DNA of 64,000 bases from Marivita sp041725935 (GTDB taxonomy: Bacteria > Pseudomonadota > Alphaproteobacteria > Rhodobacterales > Rhodobacteraceae), in contig JBGRQD010000006.1 of the NCBI GenBank assembly GCA_041725935.1, positions 186,001 to 250,000 on the forward strand, written 5' to 3'. Shown in pieces: positions 1-8,864 of this stretch (position 1 is its first letter; the number at the start of each line of letters is the position of its first letter). The notes beneath the pieces were generated by a model, which saw only the letters and a program-made list of their open reading frames with translations, did no database searches and was not told the DNA's origin. A program made the translations under genes and the position numbers.

Positions 1-130
1 GGTCGATCCAGATCCGTTCCTGCGCACGCGGGGCCGCACCGCCCTTGACCACGAGATTCAGCGCGTCCCGCAGCGCACCACGCAGCAGGACGAACGGCGC
101 TTTCGGGACAGGATGGACGGCGTCGGTCAT
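1..130 (-). CDS. N-terminal fragment of an unidentified protein
   Basis: An ATG at 128-130 on the minus strand opens a frame that runs without a stop to the window edge, giving about 43 residues (it begins MTDAVHPVPKAPFVLLRGAL). The rest of the gene lies outside the window. I do not recognise the family. The fragment shows no signal peptide or membrane segment. It stands 32 bp beyond the stop of the flavoprotein gene and in the same direction, so it could be the next gene of the same transcript. Confidence 0.55.
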   Translation of the reverse strand, partial: MTDAVHPVPKAPFVLLRGALRDALNLVVKGGAAPRAQERIWID

Positions 131-162
131 GCCGGACAAAGTGTAACGGATTTATGACCGTT

Positions 163-1344
163 TCAAGTGGCGCTGCAAATGGCGCGGCCTGCGGCGACGC
201 CTGAACTCCAGGCCCATTGAAAATTGTACCCGCCCAGCCAGCCGGTCACGTCCACCGCTTCGCCGATCATGTAGAGGCCGGGCACATCGCGCGACATCAT
301 CGTCTTGCTGTCGATCCGGTCGGTGGCAATGCCGCCCAGCGTCACCTCGGCTGTGCGGTAGCCTTCGCTGCCGGTGGGCGTCAGAGTCCAGTGACGCAGA
401 CGGGTGGTGATCTCGTCGATCCGCTTGTCCGACAGGTCGCCGACATTGCCGGCAAGCGGCAAGTCCGACGACAGGTGATCGACCAGCCGTTCCGGCAGCA
501 CCTCGGCCAAGGCTGTTGTGACATTGCGTTTGCCGTGGGTCTGGCGCGCGGTCTTGAGCGTTTCGGCCAGATCGTGCGCGGGCAGCAGGTTTAGCGTGAT
601 CGGATCGCCTTCGGCCCAGTAGCTCGAGATTTGCAGCACGGCAGGGCCGCTCAGTCCGCGATGGGTGAACAGCAGCGCCTCTTCGAACGCGGTGCCATTG
701 GCCGTTGCCACAACGGGGGCCGAAACGCCGGAAATCGCCGCGAAGCGTTGGTCGGAAAAGGTCAGCGGCACGAGGGCAGGGCGTGTGTCGGTGATCGCAT
801 GTCCGAACCGCCGCGCGATGTCATAGGCCAGCCCCGTCGCGCCCATCTTGGGGATCGACTTGCCGCCCGTGGCCAGCACGAGGTTGCGCGCAGTGACGCC
901 GTGGCGTTTGCCCTCGCGTTCGATCTGAGCCGTGAACCGCGTGCCATCGTGGCTGAGGTCCACCAGCGAGGTTTGCAGCCAGAGCTGTGCGCCCGCCTGT
1001 GCCATCTCGGCCCGCAGCATGTCGACGATCTGCGTTGCCTTGTCGTCGCAGAACAGTTGCCCCAGCGTCTTTTCATGCCACGCGATCTTGTGACGGTCCA
1101 CGAGGTCCAGAAAGTCCCACTGGGTGTAGCGGGTCAGCGCGGATTTGTGGAAATGCACGTTCTGCCCAAGAAAGCGCGCCGGGTCGGTGTGCATGTTGGT
1201 GAAGTTGCAGCGCCCGCCGCCCGAGATGCGGATTTTCTCGCCCGGCGCCTTGGCGTGATCGATGACAAGCGTCGACGGCCCGGCCTGCGCCGCGCACATC
1301 ATGCCGGCAGCGCCAGCGCCCAAGATCAAAGTATTCACCTGCAT
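163..1344 (-). CDS. BaiN/HI0933-type NAD(P)/FAD-dependent oxidoreductase
   Basis: This is a 393-residue flavoprotein of the HI0933 (BaiN/RdsA-like) family; the physiological substrate of most members is unknown. The N-terminus has the FAD dinucleotide-binding motif GAGAAG close to the start. It is followed by GGGRCNFTN, and the C-terminus reads GYNFQWAWSSGVAAG, all typical of the family. I chose the ATG at 1342-1344 over an upstream in-frame GTG at 1351-1353 because the FAD-binding strand starts directly after it. The gene is divergent from ftsW and is not part of the cell-wall cluster functionally. It looks cytoplasmic and soluble. Family assignment is firm; the reaction is not known. Confidence 0.88.
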   Translation of the reverse strand: MQVNTLILGAGAAGMMCAAQAGPSTLVIDHAKAPGEKIRISGGGRCNFTNMHTDPARFLGQNVHFHKSALTRYTQWDFLDLVDRHKIAWHEKTLGQLFCDDKATQIVDMLRAEMAQAGAQLWLQTSLVDLSHDGTRFTAQIEREGKRHGVTARNLVLATGGKSIPKMGATGLAYDIARRFGHAITDTRPALVPLTFSDQRFAAISGVSAPVVATANGTAFEEALLFTHRGLSGPAVLQISSYWAEGDPITLNLLPAHDLAETLKTARQTHGKRNVTTALAEVLPERLVDHLSSDLPLAGNVGDLSDKRIDEITTRLRHWTLTPTGSEGYRTAEVTLGGIATDRIDSKTMMSRDVPGLYMIGEAVDVTGWLGGYNFQWAWSSGVAAGRAICSAT

Positions 1345-1487
1345 GACGCGCACCCATCACGGAACCGGAGGACACGCAAGAGCCACAGAGCGAATCATTC
1401 CTCTGGATCGGTCGAATCATATCGGCTAAGGTAATGTCAGAGATCCGGGAAAACCCGGACGATCGAGGCAGAAATAGCGGTGAACCC

Positions 1488-2654
1488 ATGACGGAAATGG
1501 TCTATGGCGCGGTCCCGAGCCGTGCAGGCGAACCTGTGTTGCCCAAGTGGTGGCGCACGGTCGACAGATGGTCCTTGTCCTGCATCCTGATCCTGTTCGG
1601 CATCGGCATCCTGCTGGGCCTTGCGGCATCGCCCCCGCTGGCCGAACGCAACGGCTTCGCCGCCTTCCACTACGTGCAGCGACAGGCGGTGTTCGGCGGA
1701 CTGGCGCTCGGGGTGATGGTGTTCGTTTCCATGCTGGCGCCGGTGATCGTGCGGCGCTTGGCGGTTCTGGGGTTCATAGCCGCCTTCATCGCTTTGGCGA
1801 TGCTGCCGTTTTTCGGCACCGATTTCGGCAAGGGGGCGGTGCGCTGGTATTCGCTGGGCTTCGCGTCGGTGCAGCCGTCCGAATTTCTCAAGCCCACTTT
1901 TGTGATCGTGACGGCGTGGTTTCTGGCCGCGAGTCAGGATCTGGGTGGCCCGCCGGGCAAGACCCTGTCCTTTGCGATCACTATCAGCATCGTCCTGATG
2001 CTGGCGCTTCAGCCTGATTTCGGTCAGGCCTGCCTTGTCCTCTTTGGCTGGGGCGTGATGTATTTTGTCGCCGGTGCGCCGATGCTGCTGCTCTTTGGGG
2101 TTGCCGGGCTGGTCATCCTTGCAGGCACACTCGCGTACCAGAATTCTGAACACTTCGCCCGCCGCATCGACGGGTTTCTCAGCCCCGAGGTCGATCCGAC
2201 CACCCAGCTTGGCTATGCCACCAACGCGATCCGCGAAGGTGGGTTTCTAGGCGTTGGCGTGGGTGAGGGGCAGGTGAAATGGTCGCTACCCGACGCGCAT
2301 ACCGATTTCATCATCGCTGTCGCCGCCGAGGAATACGGGCTGGTTCTCGTGCTCATCATCATCGCGCTCTACACCACCATCGTGGTGCGGTCGCTTTTGC
2401 GGCTGATGCGCGAACGCGATCCGTTCCTCCGGCTGGCAGGCACCGGGCTGGCCTGCATGTTCGGCGTGCAGGCGATGATCAACATGGGGGTCGCGGTGCG
2501 GCTTCTGCCTGCCAAAGGCATGACCTTGCCTTTCGTGAGCTATGGCGGATCCTCCCTCATTGCGGGGGGCATTGCCGTGGGCATGCTGCTGGCCTTCACC
2601 CGGACCCGTGCGCAGGGCGAAATCGGCGATATCTTGCGAGGACGGCTGCGTTAG
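1488..2654 (+). CDS. ftsW: FtsW, peptidoglycan glycosyltransferase of the divisome
   Basis: This is a polytopic SEDS-family protein (388 residues) that polymerises lipid II into glycan strands at the septum together with a class B PBP. About ten hydrophobic segments are visible. The conserved loop GKGAVRWYSLGFASVQPSEF and the C-terminal motifs LLPAKGMTLPFVSYGGSSL are characteristic, and the latter separates FtsW/RodA from other polytopic proteins. An in-frame ATG lies upstream at 1434; I prefer 1488 because the extra 18 residues are hydrophilic and unlike the family's start as I recall it. This is the first plus-strand gene of the cluster seen here. The more upstream part of the cluster (mraY, murD) is not adjacent. 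Confidence 0.95.
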   Translation: MTEMVYGAVPSRAGEPVLPKWWRTVDRWSLSCILILFGIGILLGLAASPPLAERNGFAAFHYVQRQAVFGGLALGVMVFVSMLAPVIVRRLAVLGFIAAFIALAMLPFFGTDFGKGAVRWYSLGFASVQPSEFLKPTFVIVTAWFLAASQDLGGPPGKTLSFAITISIVLMLALQPDFGQACLVLFGWGVMYFVAGAPMLLLFGVAGLVILAGTLAYQNSEHFARRIDGFLSPEVDPTTQLGYATNAIREGGFLGVGVGEGQVKWSLPDAHTDFIIAVAAEEYGLVLVLIIIALYTTIVVRSLLRLMRERDPFLRLAGTGLACMFGVQAMINMGVAVRLLPAKGMTLPFVSYGGSSLIAGGIAVGMLLAFTRTRAQGEIGDILRGRLR

Positions 2655-2742
2655 AGCCATCATCTGGGGCAATTGCGTCCGGTTTTGTTGACAAACGGCG
2701 CGGGGACAGGTCTCTGTCCTGCAACCGTTGCGCGGGGCGACA

Positions 2743-3861
2743 ATGCAGAAACCATACTTGATCATCGCAGCCGGCGGGACCGGCGGTCACATGTTTCCGG
2801 CACAGGCGCTGGCCGAGGTCATGTTGCGCCGGGGCTGGCGGGTGAAGCTGTCCACCGATGCTCGCGGCGCGCGCTACACGGGCGGCTTTCCCCATTCGAC
2901 CGAGATCGAACAGGTGGCCAGCGCGACCTTCGCGCGGGGCGGTCTGCTCTCCAAGGTGCTGGTGCCGCTCCGGGTTCTGGGCGGCGTGCTGTCGATGTCG
3001 GGCCGGATGCTGCGCGACCGACCGGACGTGGTTGTGGGCTTTGGTGGCTACCCGTCGATTCCGGCGCTGGGGGCTGCGTGGCTGCTGCGCCGCCCTAGGA
3101 TGATCCATGAACAGAACGGCGTGCTGGGCCGGGTCAATGCGATCTTTGCCAAGCGGGTGAACCGCGTGGCCTGCGGCACATGGCCGACCACACTGCCCGA
3201 GGGCGTCGAGGGGGTGCATGTCGGCAATCCGGTGCGGCTTTCGGTCAAAGACCGCGCGGGCGCGTCCTATATCCCGCCGGGCGATTACCCGATGTCGATC
3301 CTCGTGATCGGTGGTAGCCAGGGCGCGCGCATCCTGTCGGATGTGGTGCCGCCGGCGATCGCCTCCCTGCCGCTCGAGACGCTGCAACATCTGCGGATCA
3401 GCCATCAGGCGCGCGACGAAGACGGCGAACGGGTCGCGGCCTATTACGCCGAACAGGGCGTCACTGCCGAAGTGCAGCCCTTTTTCACCGATCTGCCCAC
3501 CCGCATGACCGAGGCCCAGCTTGTGATCTCGCGCTCGGGCGCGTCGAGCGTGGCGGATATCTCGGTGATCGGGCGTCCGTCGATCCTCGTGCCTTATGCC
3601 GCCGCCACAGCAGATCACCAGACCGCAAATGCGCGGGGGCTGGTCGAGGCGGGGGCCGCGATCCGCATTCCCGAAAGCAAGCTGACCGTCGACAGCCTTG
3701 CCGAACAGATCTTTGCAGTTTTGCAAGATTCCCAAGGGGCTTTGCAAATGTCGCAAGCCGCCTTGTCACAGGCCAAGCCCGATGCCGCGCAGGATCTGGC
3801 CGCGCTGGTCGAGACGCTGGCGGGCCACACAACACAGAGCCAAGAAGGACAGACCGAATGA
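2743..3861 (+). CDS. murG: MurG, UDP-GlcNAc:lipid I N-acetylglucosaminyltransferase
   Basis: This GT28-family enzyme transfers GlcNAc from UDP-GlcNAc to lipid I to form lipid II on the inner face of the cytoplasmic membrane. At 372 residues its length is normal. The N-terminus has GGTGGHMFPAQALAE (lipid I site), the middle has the HEQNGVLGRVN signature, and the C-terminal donor domain has GGSQGA and the SRSGASSVAD and PYAAATADHQTANA segments. The ATG at 2743 follows a GGGGCGA ribosome site; an in-frame TTG at 2728 is less likely. The last four bases overlap the murC start (ATGA), implying translational coupling. Confidence 0.97.
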   Translation: MQKPYLIIAAGGTGGHMFPAQALAEVMLRRGWRVKLSTDARGARYTGGFPHSTEIEQVASATFARGGLLSKVLVPLRVLGGVLSMSGRMLRDRPDVVVGFGGYPSIPALGAAWLLRRPRMIHEQNGVLGRVNAIFAKRVNRVACGTWPTTLPEGVEGVHVGNPVRLSVKDRAGASYIPPGDYPMSILVIGGSQGARILSDVVPPAIASLPLETLQHLRISHQARDEDGERVAAYYAEQGVTAEVQPFFTDLPTRMTEAQLVISRSGASSVADISVIGRPSILVPYAAATADHQTANARGLVEAGAAIRIPESKLTVDSLAEQIFAVLQDSQGALQMSQAALSQAKPDAAQDLAALVETLAGHTTQSQEGQTE

Positions 3862-5255
3862 ACGCCGCCACCAAATTGCCCGTCGATATCGGGGCCATCC
3901 ATTTTGTCGGCATCGGGGGTATTGGCATGTCGGGCATTGCCGAGGTGCTGGTGAACTTGGGCTACACGGTGCAGGGGTCCGACCTGAAAGCGTCCAAGAT
4001 CACCAACCGTCTGGCCGATCTGGGCGCGCGCATCTTCGAGGGGCAGAAGGCCGAGAACCTGGACGGGGCGGAAGTGGTCGTTGTCTCGACCGCGATCAAG
4101 CCGGGCAATCCCGAACTGTATGAAGCACGGCTGCGCGGGCTGCCGGTGGTGCGCCGCGCCGATATGCTGGCCGAGTTGATGCGGCTCAAGTCGAACATCG
4201 CGATTGCCGGGACGCATGGCAAGACGACCACAACCACGATGATGGCGGAACTCATGGTGGCGGGCGGGTTCGATCCAACCGTGATTAATGGCGGCGTCAT
4301 CCACGCCTATGGCTCCAACGCGCGGATGGGGCAGGGCGAGTGGATGGTGGTCGAGGCGGACGAGTCCGACGGGTCGTTCAACCGCCTGCCCGCGACCATC
4401 GGGATCGTCACCAATATCGACCCCGAGCACATGGAGCATTGGGGCGATTTCGACCGGTTGCGGCAGGGGTTTCAGGACTTCGTGTCGAACATCCCGTTCT
4501 ACGGGGTGGCGGTGTGCTGCACCGACCATGAAGAGGTGCAGCGGCTTGTGGGCAAGGTCACGGACCGGCGTGTCGTCACCTATGGGTTCAACGCGCAGGC
4601 CGATGTGCGGGCGGTGAACCTGACCTACCAAAAGGGCGTGGCGCATTTCGACATTGCGCTTCAGGCCGAGGGCGACAGCATCGAGGGCTGCACCCTGCCG
4701 ATGCCCGGCGATCACAACGTGTCGAACGCGCTGTCGGCGGTGGCGGTTGCGCGGCATCTGGGGATGAAGAAATCCGAGATCCGCGAAGCTCTGGCAGCCT
4801 TTGGCGGCGTGAACCGGCGCTTCACCAAGGTGGGCGAATGGAACGACGTGACCATCATCGACGATTACGGCCACCACCCGGTCGAGATTGCGGCTGTTTT
4901 GAAAGCGGCGCGGCAGGCCTCCGAAGGTCGCGTGATCGCGGTGCACCAGCCGCACCGCTACACCCGCTTGTCGAGCCTCTTTGACGATTTCTGCGCCTGC
5001 TTTAACGAAGCTGACGTGGTGGCGATTGCCGAGGTGTTCGCGGCGGGCGAAGACCCCATCGAGGGCGCCTCGCGCGATGATCTGGTGGCCGGTCTGATCC
5101 GCCACGGCCACCGTCACGCCCGCGCGATCCTCAACGAGGACGATCTGGAACGGCTGGTCCGCGAACAGGCCCGCCCCGGCGACATGGTGGTGTGCCTCGG
5201 GGCCGGGACAATCTCGACCTGGGCCAACGGGCTGCCCGAACGGTTGGCGACGTAG
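3858..5255 (+). CDS. murC: MurC, UDP-N-acetylmuramate-L-alanine ligase
   Basis: This cytoplasmic Mur ligase adds L-alanine to UDP-MurNAc, the first peptide step of peptidoglycan precursor synthesis. It has 465 residues. The Rossmann-like N-terminus reads HFVGIGGIGMSG. The ATP P-loop is GTHGKTTTT at about residue 118, VVEADESDGSF follows in the central domain, and the C-terminal domain contains DDYGHHPVEI and HQPHRYTR. All are diagnostic of MurC. The start codon overlaps the murG stop. It is followed after about 40 bp by an oxidoreductase gene that is not a usual member of the cluster. Confidence 0.97.
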   Translation: MNAATKLPVDIGAIHFVGIGGIGMSGIAEVLVNLGYTVQGSDLKASKITNRLADLGARIFEGQKAENLDGAEVVVVSTAIKPGNPELYEARLRGLPVVRRADMLAELMRLKSNIAIAGTHGKTTTTTMMAELMVAGGFDPTVINGGVIHAYGSNARMGQGEWMVVEADESDGSFNRLPATIGIVTNIDPEHMEHWGDFDRLRQGFQDFVSNIPFYGVAVCCTDHEEVQRLVGKVTDRRVVTYGFNAQADVRAVNLTYQKGVAHFDIALQAEGDSIEGCTLPMPGDHNVSNALSAVAVARHLGMKKSEIREALAAFGGVNRRFTKVGEWNDVTIIDDYGHHPVEIAAVLKAARQASEGRVIAVHQPHRYTRLSSLFDDFCACFNEADVVAIAEVFAAGEDPIEGASRDDLVAGLIRHGHRHARAILNEDDLERLVREQARPGDMVVCLGAGTISTWANGLPERLAT

Positions 5256-5298
5256 GCTTGGAAGCGGTTGGACGGAACGCTCACGCGCCAGTGACAGC

Positions 5299-6345
5299 GT
5301 GACCCGAAACATCGCCATAGTCGGCGGGGGCCTGACGGGGCTGGCGCTTGCGGATGCGCTGCGCGCGGCGGGGGTCGGGTTTCAGCTTTTCGAGGCGCGG
5401 GAGCGGCTTGGGGGGCGGATCAGCACCGCGCGCGTTGATGCGCGCTGGTTCGATCTGGGTCCGTCGTGGTTCTGGCCCGGCCAGCCTCGCATGGCAGAAC
5501 TGGTGCAACGGCTTGGGCTGGAGGTGATCCCGCAATATGCCGAGGGCGCGCAGCTTTACGAGACCGCACAGGGTCAGGTGATCCGGGACCGCGGCTTTGC
5601 GTCGATGCAGGGATCCTTGCGACTGCGGGGCGGCATGGGCGCCATTGTCGATACGCTTGCGGCAGGTCTGCCGGAGGGCAGTATCGCCACAGGGCGCGCG
5701 GTCGCCTCTGTGTCTGATGCAGGTGTGATCGGCTTCGCCGACGGGGTTCAGCACGCGTTCGACCGCGTGGTTTTGGCCATGCCGCCGCGCGTTGCGGCGG
5801 ATCTGCGCTTTGCACCGGACCTGCCGCCCTTGGTACAGGCGGCGCTGCGCGGCATTCCCACATGGATGGCGGGCCATGCCAAGTTCGTGGCGGTCTATGA
5901 CCAGCCGTTCTGGCGCGAGGACGGGCTGTCTGGCGATGCGTCGAGCCAGCTTGGTCCGCTGGTGGAAATCCATGATGCCAGTGCAGATACAGGCGGTGCT
6001 TTGTTCGGCTTTCTGGGTGTGCCTGCAGCCGCGCGTGCTGGTCAGCGCGACGCGGTGATCGCCGCGTCTCTGGCGCAGTTGGAGCGATTGTTCGGTCCGC
6101 GTGCCGCGTCGCCGGTCGCGGTGTTCTATACGGATTGGGCCGAGGAGGTTGGTACGGCGGTGTCTGCGGATCATGAACCGCTCCGGCATCATCCGGCCTA
6201 TGGACGACCCGCCGCGTTGCAGGGCGCGCCGGACAGCCGCGTCTTTTTTGCCTCGAGCGAGCTGGCCCCCGAGATGGGCGGCTACCTCGAAGGGGCTTTG
6301 GCGGCGGCGGAAGAGGCAGCGCTCTGGGTGCTGAACGAGGGCTGA
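5299..6345 (+). CDS. FAD-dependent amine oxidase-like oxidoreductase
   Basis: This 348-residue flavoprotein has the FAD-binding motif GGGLTGLALADAL at the N-terminus, the ARERLGGRI segment that follows in the amine oxidase/protoporphyrinogen oxidase superfamily, and the C-terminal substrate/FAD segment SSELAPEMGGYLEGAL. The substrate cannot be read from sequence. It starts with GTG at 5299, and I see no strong ribosome site. It sits in the cell-wall cluster between murC and the DUF2484 gene and is followed by a 248-bp gap with a hairpin, suggesting a later insertion into the operon rather than a role in wall synthesis. No signal peptide is evident beyond the FAD strand. Confidence 0.85.
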   Translation: MTRNIAIVGGGLTGLALADALRAAGVGFQLFEARERLGGRISTARVDARWFDLGPSWFWPGQPRMAELVQRLGLEVIPQYAEGAQLYETAQGQVIRDRGFASMQGSLRLRGGMGAIVDTLAAGLPEGSIATGRAVASVSDAGVIGFADGVQHAFDRVVLAMPPRVAADLRFAPDLPPLVQAALRGIPTWMAGHAKFVAVYDQPFWREDGLSGDASSQLGPLVEIHDASADTGGALFGFLGVPAAARAGQRDAVIAASLAQLERLFGPRAASPVAVFYTDWAEEVGTAVSADHEPLRHHPAYGRPAALQGAPDSRVFFASSELAPEMGGYLEGALAAAEEAALWVLNEG

Positions 6346-6354
6346 GGGGCGTGT

Positions 6355-6372
6355 GGATGCGTCACCGCATCC
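6355..6372. repeat. Hairpin-forming inverted repeat after the oxidoreductase gene
   Basis: GGATGCG and CGCATCC are perfect 7-bp arms around a TCAC loop, 9 bp after the oxidoreductase stop codon. There is no T-run, so it is a weak terminator candidate. The remaining bases up to 6593 hold nothing I can identify apart from the ribosome site for the next gene. The core GATGCGTC recurs in the palindrome at 34897-34920. Confidence 0.6.
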
Positions 6373-6593
6373 TGAGTTTCGATTGACCGACACGCACGGA
6401 GCGCTGGAGAATTCCTTGGCTTCACCCTTTTGGCGTCGTGATTTGGCCCGAAACGGACCATACCCGCAGAGGACGTTCAACAAGACGGGATGCGCGCGTT
6501 CATGCTTCTTTGGCTCTGTCTCGGGTCGATGTTTCGCACCCCGTTGCGATATTTCTGGAAGCGCCTGAGCGGGCAAATGATGGAGAACCCTAG

Positions 6594-6854
6594 ATGATGA
6601 GTCATTCCCTGAGTGCGGCCTGTTGCTGGATCATCCTTGCGGCGATCCTCGCGGCGCTTCCGTCAAAGGACAATCACTGGCGCCGGGCCTATCTGCTGAT
6701 GGCGCTGGGCGTGCCGATCCTTGTCTGGGTCTACTTGTCCGACGGTGTCTATTGGGGTCTGGCCTTTACCGTCGCCATGCTCAGCGTGTTTCGCTGGCCG
6801 CTGCGCTATCTCGTGGCTTGGATCATCCGTCAGGTGACGCGCCGCACCGAATGA
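6594..6854 (+). CDS. DUF2484 small membrane protein
   Basis: This is an 86-residue protein with about three hydrophobic segments that occupy nearly its whole length (LSAACCWIILAAILAALP, AYLLMALGVPILVWVYL and GLAFTVAMLSVF) and a basic C-terminal tail (RQVTRRTE). Small DUF2484 proteins are typically found in this position, just before murB, in Rhodobacterales, and this gene matches in size, place and hydrophobicity. Its function is unknown; location suggests an accessory role in envelope growth. Two adjacent ATG codons (6594, 6597) follow a GGAGA ribosome site. The murB start lies 39 bp downstream of the stop. Confidence 0.85.
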   Translation: MMSHSLSAACCWIILAAILAALPSKDNHWRRAYLLMALGVPILVWVYLSDGVYWGLAFTVAMLSVFRWPLRYLVAWIIRQVTRRTE

Positions 6855-6893
6855 GGCTTGCCGCGCGGCAGCCCTTTGGGCAAAACGCGGGGC

Positions 6894-7811
6894 ATGAGCA
6901 CTTTTCCTGATATCCGGGGCACATTGACGCCCGATCGACCCTTGTCCGACCTGACCTGGCTGCGCGTGGGCGGGCCGGCCGACTGGCTGTTCCAACCGGC
7001 GGACCTTGCCGATCTGCAGATTTTTCTGCAGGGGCTGTCCAGCGAGGTCACGGTTTTCCCCATGGGCGTCGGGTCGAACCTGATCGTGCGGGATGGCGGT
7101 TTGCGCGCGGTGGTGATCCGGCTCGGGCGCGGGTTCAACGGCATCTCTATCGACGGCACGCGGGTGACCGCAGGGGCGGCGGCGCTCGATGCGCATGTGG
7201 CGCGCAAGGCGGCGGACGCGGGTGTGGACCTGACCTTTCTGCGCACCATTCCCGGCGCCACCGGTGGTGCTGTCTGCATGAACGCAGGCTGCTACGGCAG
7301 CTATGTTGCCGATCATCTGTTCGAGGCGCGCGTGGTGCTGCGCTCGGGCGCATTGGTCACGCTTCCGGCGGCGGACCTGCGGCTGGCCTACCGGTCCAGC
7401 GAAGTGCCCGAGGGTGCGGTGGTGGTCGAGGCCGTGTTCGAGGGCCAACCCGGCGATCCGGCGGCCCTGCATGCCCGGATGGAAGACCAACTGGCCAAGC
7501 GCGACGCGACCCAGCCCACCAAGGACCGCACGGCGGGCAGCACGTTCCGCAACCCGGCGGGGTTTTCCTCGACCGGGCAGGCGGATGACGTGCATGACCT
7601 GAAGGCGTGGAAGGTGATCGACGACGCCGGTTTGCGTGGCGCGACGCGCGGCGGCGCGCAGATGTCCCCCAAGCATCCCAATTTTCTGGTCAACACTGGC
7701 AGCGCCACGGCAGCCGACCTCGAAGGATTGGGCGAAGAGGTGAGAAAAAAGGTTTTCCAACACTCTGGAATAGAGTTAGAATGGGAGATCAAACGGGTCG
7801 GTGAACCTTAG
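6894..7811 (+). CDS. murB: MurB, UDP-N-acetylenolpyruvoylglucosamine reductase
   Basis: This is a FAD- and NADPH-dependent cytoplasmic enzyme that reduces enolpyruvyl-UDP-GlcNAc to UDP-MurNAc. It has 305 residues. Family signatures visible are LTWLRVGGPADWL near the start, VGSNLIVRDGG, the FAD-contact segment GATGGAVCMNAGCYG, and the catalytic-region STFRNP followed by MSPKHPNFLVN near the C-terminus. The ATG at 6894 is chosen over an in-frame TTG at 6858 because the family begins just after it. Downstream is a 138-bp gap before ddl containing tandem hairpins. Confidence 0.96.
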   Translation: MSTFPDIRGTLTPDRPLSDLTWLRVGGPADWLFQPADLADLQIFLQGLSSEVTVFPMGVGSNLIVRDGGLRAVVIRLGRGFNGISIDGTRVTAGAAALDAHVARKAADAGVDLTFLRTIPGATGGAVCMNAGCYGSYVADHLFEARVVLRSGALVTLPAADLRLAYRSSEVPEGAVVVEAVFEGQPGDPAALHARMEDQLAKRDATQPTKDRTAGSTFRNPAGFSSTGQADDVHDLKAWKVIDDAGLRGATRGGAQMSPKHPNFLVNTGSATAADLEGLGEEVRKKVFQHSGIELEWEIKRVGEP

Positions 7812-7890
7812 GGTCAAACGACGCGACCGGACAGGGGAAGAACCCCTGCAGGTAAAGGCGGTGCGCCGGGCAGGTTGCACAACATAACAA

Positions 7891-7929
7891 GGGGCATAGC
7901 CCCAGGCAGAAATGGGGGCAAACCCCCAT
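7891..7929. repeat. Tandem hairpins between murB and ddl
   Basis: Two perfect inverted repeats stand side by side: GGGGC-ATA-GCCCC at 7891-7903 and ATGGGGG-CAAA-CCCCCAT at 7912-7929. Neither is followed by a T-run, and ddl starts 20 bp later at 7950, so they may act on the mRNA (processing, stability or attenuation) rather than as a simple terminator. Alternatively they are a small mobile intergenic repeat. Confidence 0.65.
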
Positions 7930-7949
7930 GATTTGAGGCGGTTTTGGGT

Positions 7950-8864
7950 ATGTCGAGCAGGGCAAACCCGAAAGTGGCAGTGTTGATGGGTGGCCCCTCG
8001 GCTGAACGCGAGGTGTCTCTGTCTTCGGGGCGTGAATGCGCCGCCGCTTTACGGGGCGAAGGATTTGAGGTTCACGAGATCGATGCAGGCCGTGATCTCG
8101 CATCCGTATTGACCGCGCTTGCCCCTGATGTCTGTTTCAACGCCCTCCATGGCCGCTGGGGAGAGGATGGCTGCGTGCAGGGCCTGCTGGAGTGGCTGGG
8201 TATCCCCTACACCCATTCGGGCGTTCTGGCCTCGGCGCTGTCGATGGACAAGGAACGCACCAAGGACGTGTATCGCCGCCACGGCCTGCCGGTTGTGGAC
8301 AGCGTTCTGGCCGCGCGGGACGAGGTTCGTGCGCGTCACGTGATGCTGCCGCCCTACGTGGTCAAGCCCTTCAACGAAGGATCGTCTGTGGGCGTCTACC
8401 TCGTGAACGAGGATTCCAACGGCCCGCCGCAACTGTCGGATGACATGCCCGAAACCGTGATGGTCGAAGCCTTTGCGCCGGGGCGCGAACTGACGACGAC
8501 CGTGGTGGGGGACCGGGCGCTCTGCGTCACCGACATCCTGACCGACGGCTGGTATGATTACGACGCCAAGTACAAACCGGGTGGGTCGCGGCACGTGTTG
8601 CCTGCGGATGTGCCCGAAGAGATCACGGCGGCCTGTCTGGATTATGCGGTGCGGGCGCACAACGCGCTGGGCTGCCGGGGCGTGAGCCGTACCGATTTTC
8701 GCTGGGACGACCGCCGCGGGCTGGATGGGTTGATCCTGCTCGAAACCAACACCCAGCCCGGAATGACGCCAACCTCGCTGACGCCCGAACAGGCGGCGCA
8801 TGTGGGCATGAGCTTTGGCGCGCTGTGCCGCTGGATGGTCGAGGACGCGTCATGTCACAGATGA
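7950..8864 (+). CDS. ddl: D-alanine-D-alanine ligase
   Basis: This ATP-grasp enzyme joins two D-alanines for the peptidoglycan stem peptide in the cytoplasm. It has 304 residues. The N-terminus carries VLMGGPSAEREVSLSSG. HGRWGEDG, the ATP-binding stretch PYVVKPFNEGSSVGVY and EAFAPGRELT follow, and the metal-binding end is ETNTQPGMTPTSL. The ATG at 7950 is preferred over a TTG two codons upstream. The C-terminus overlaps the start of ftsQ by 13 bp, so the two are probably translated together. Confidence 0.96.
   Translation: MSSRANPKVAVLMGGPSAEREVSLSSGRECAAALRGEGFEVHEIDAGRDLASVLTALAPDVCFNALHGRWGEDGCVQGLLEWLGIPYTHSGVLASALSMDKERTKDVYRRHGLPVVDSVLAARDEVRARHVMLPPYVVKPFNEGSSVGVYLVNEDSNGPPQLSDDMPETVMVEAFAPGRELTTTVVGDRALCVTDILTDGWYDYDAKYKPGGSRHVLPADVPEEITAACLDYAVRAHNALGCRGVSRTDFRWDDRRGLDGLILLETNTQPGMTPTSLTPEQAAHVGMSFGALCRWMVEDASCHR

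Noticed and set aside
3615..5318. A 567-codon open frame on the minus strand
   Set aside because: It lies opposite murC and the end of murG; no protein-like motif.
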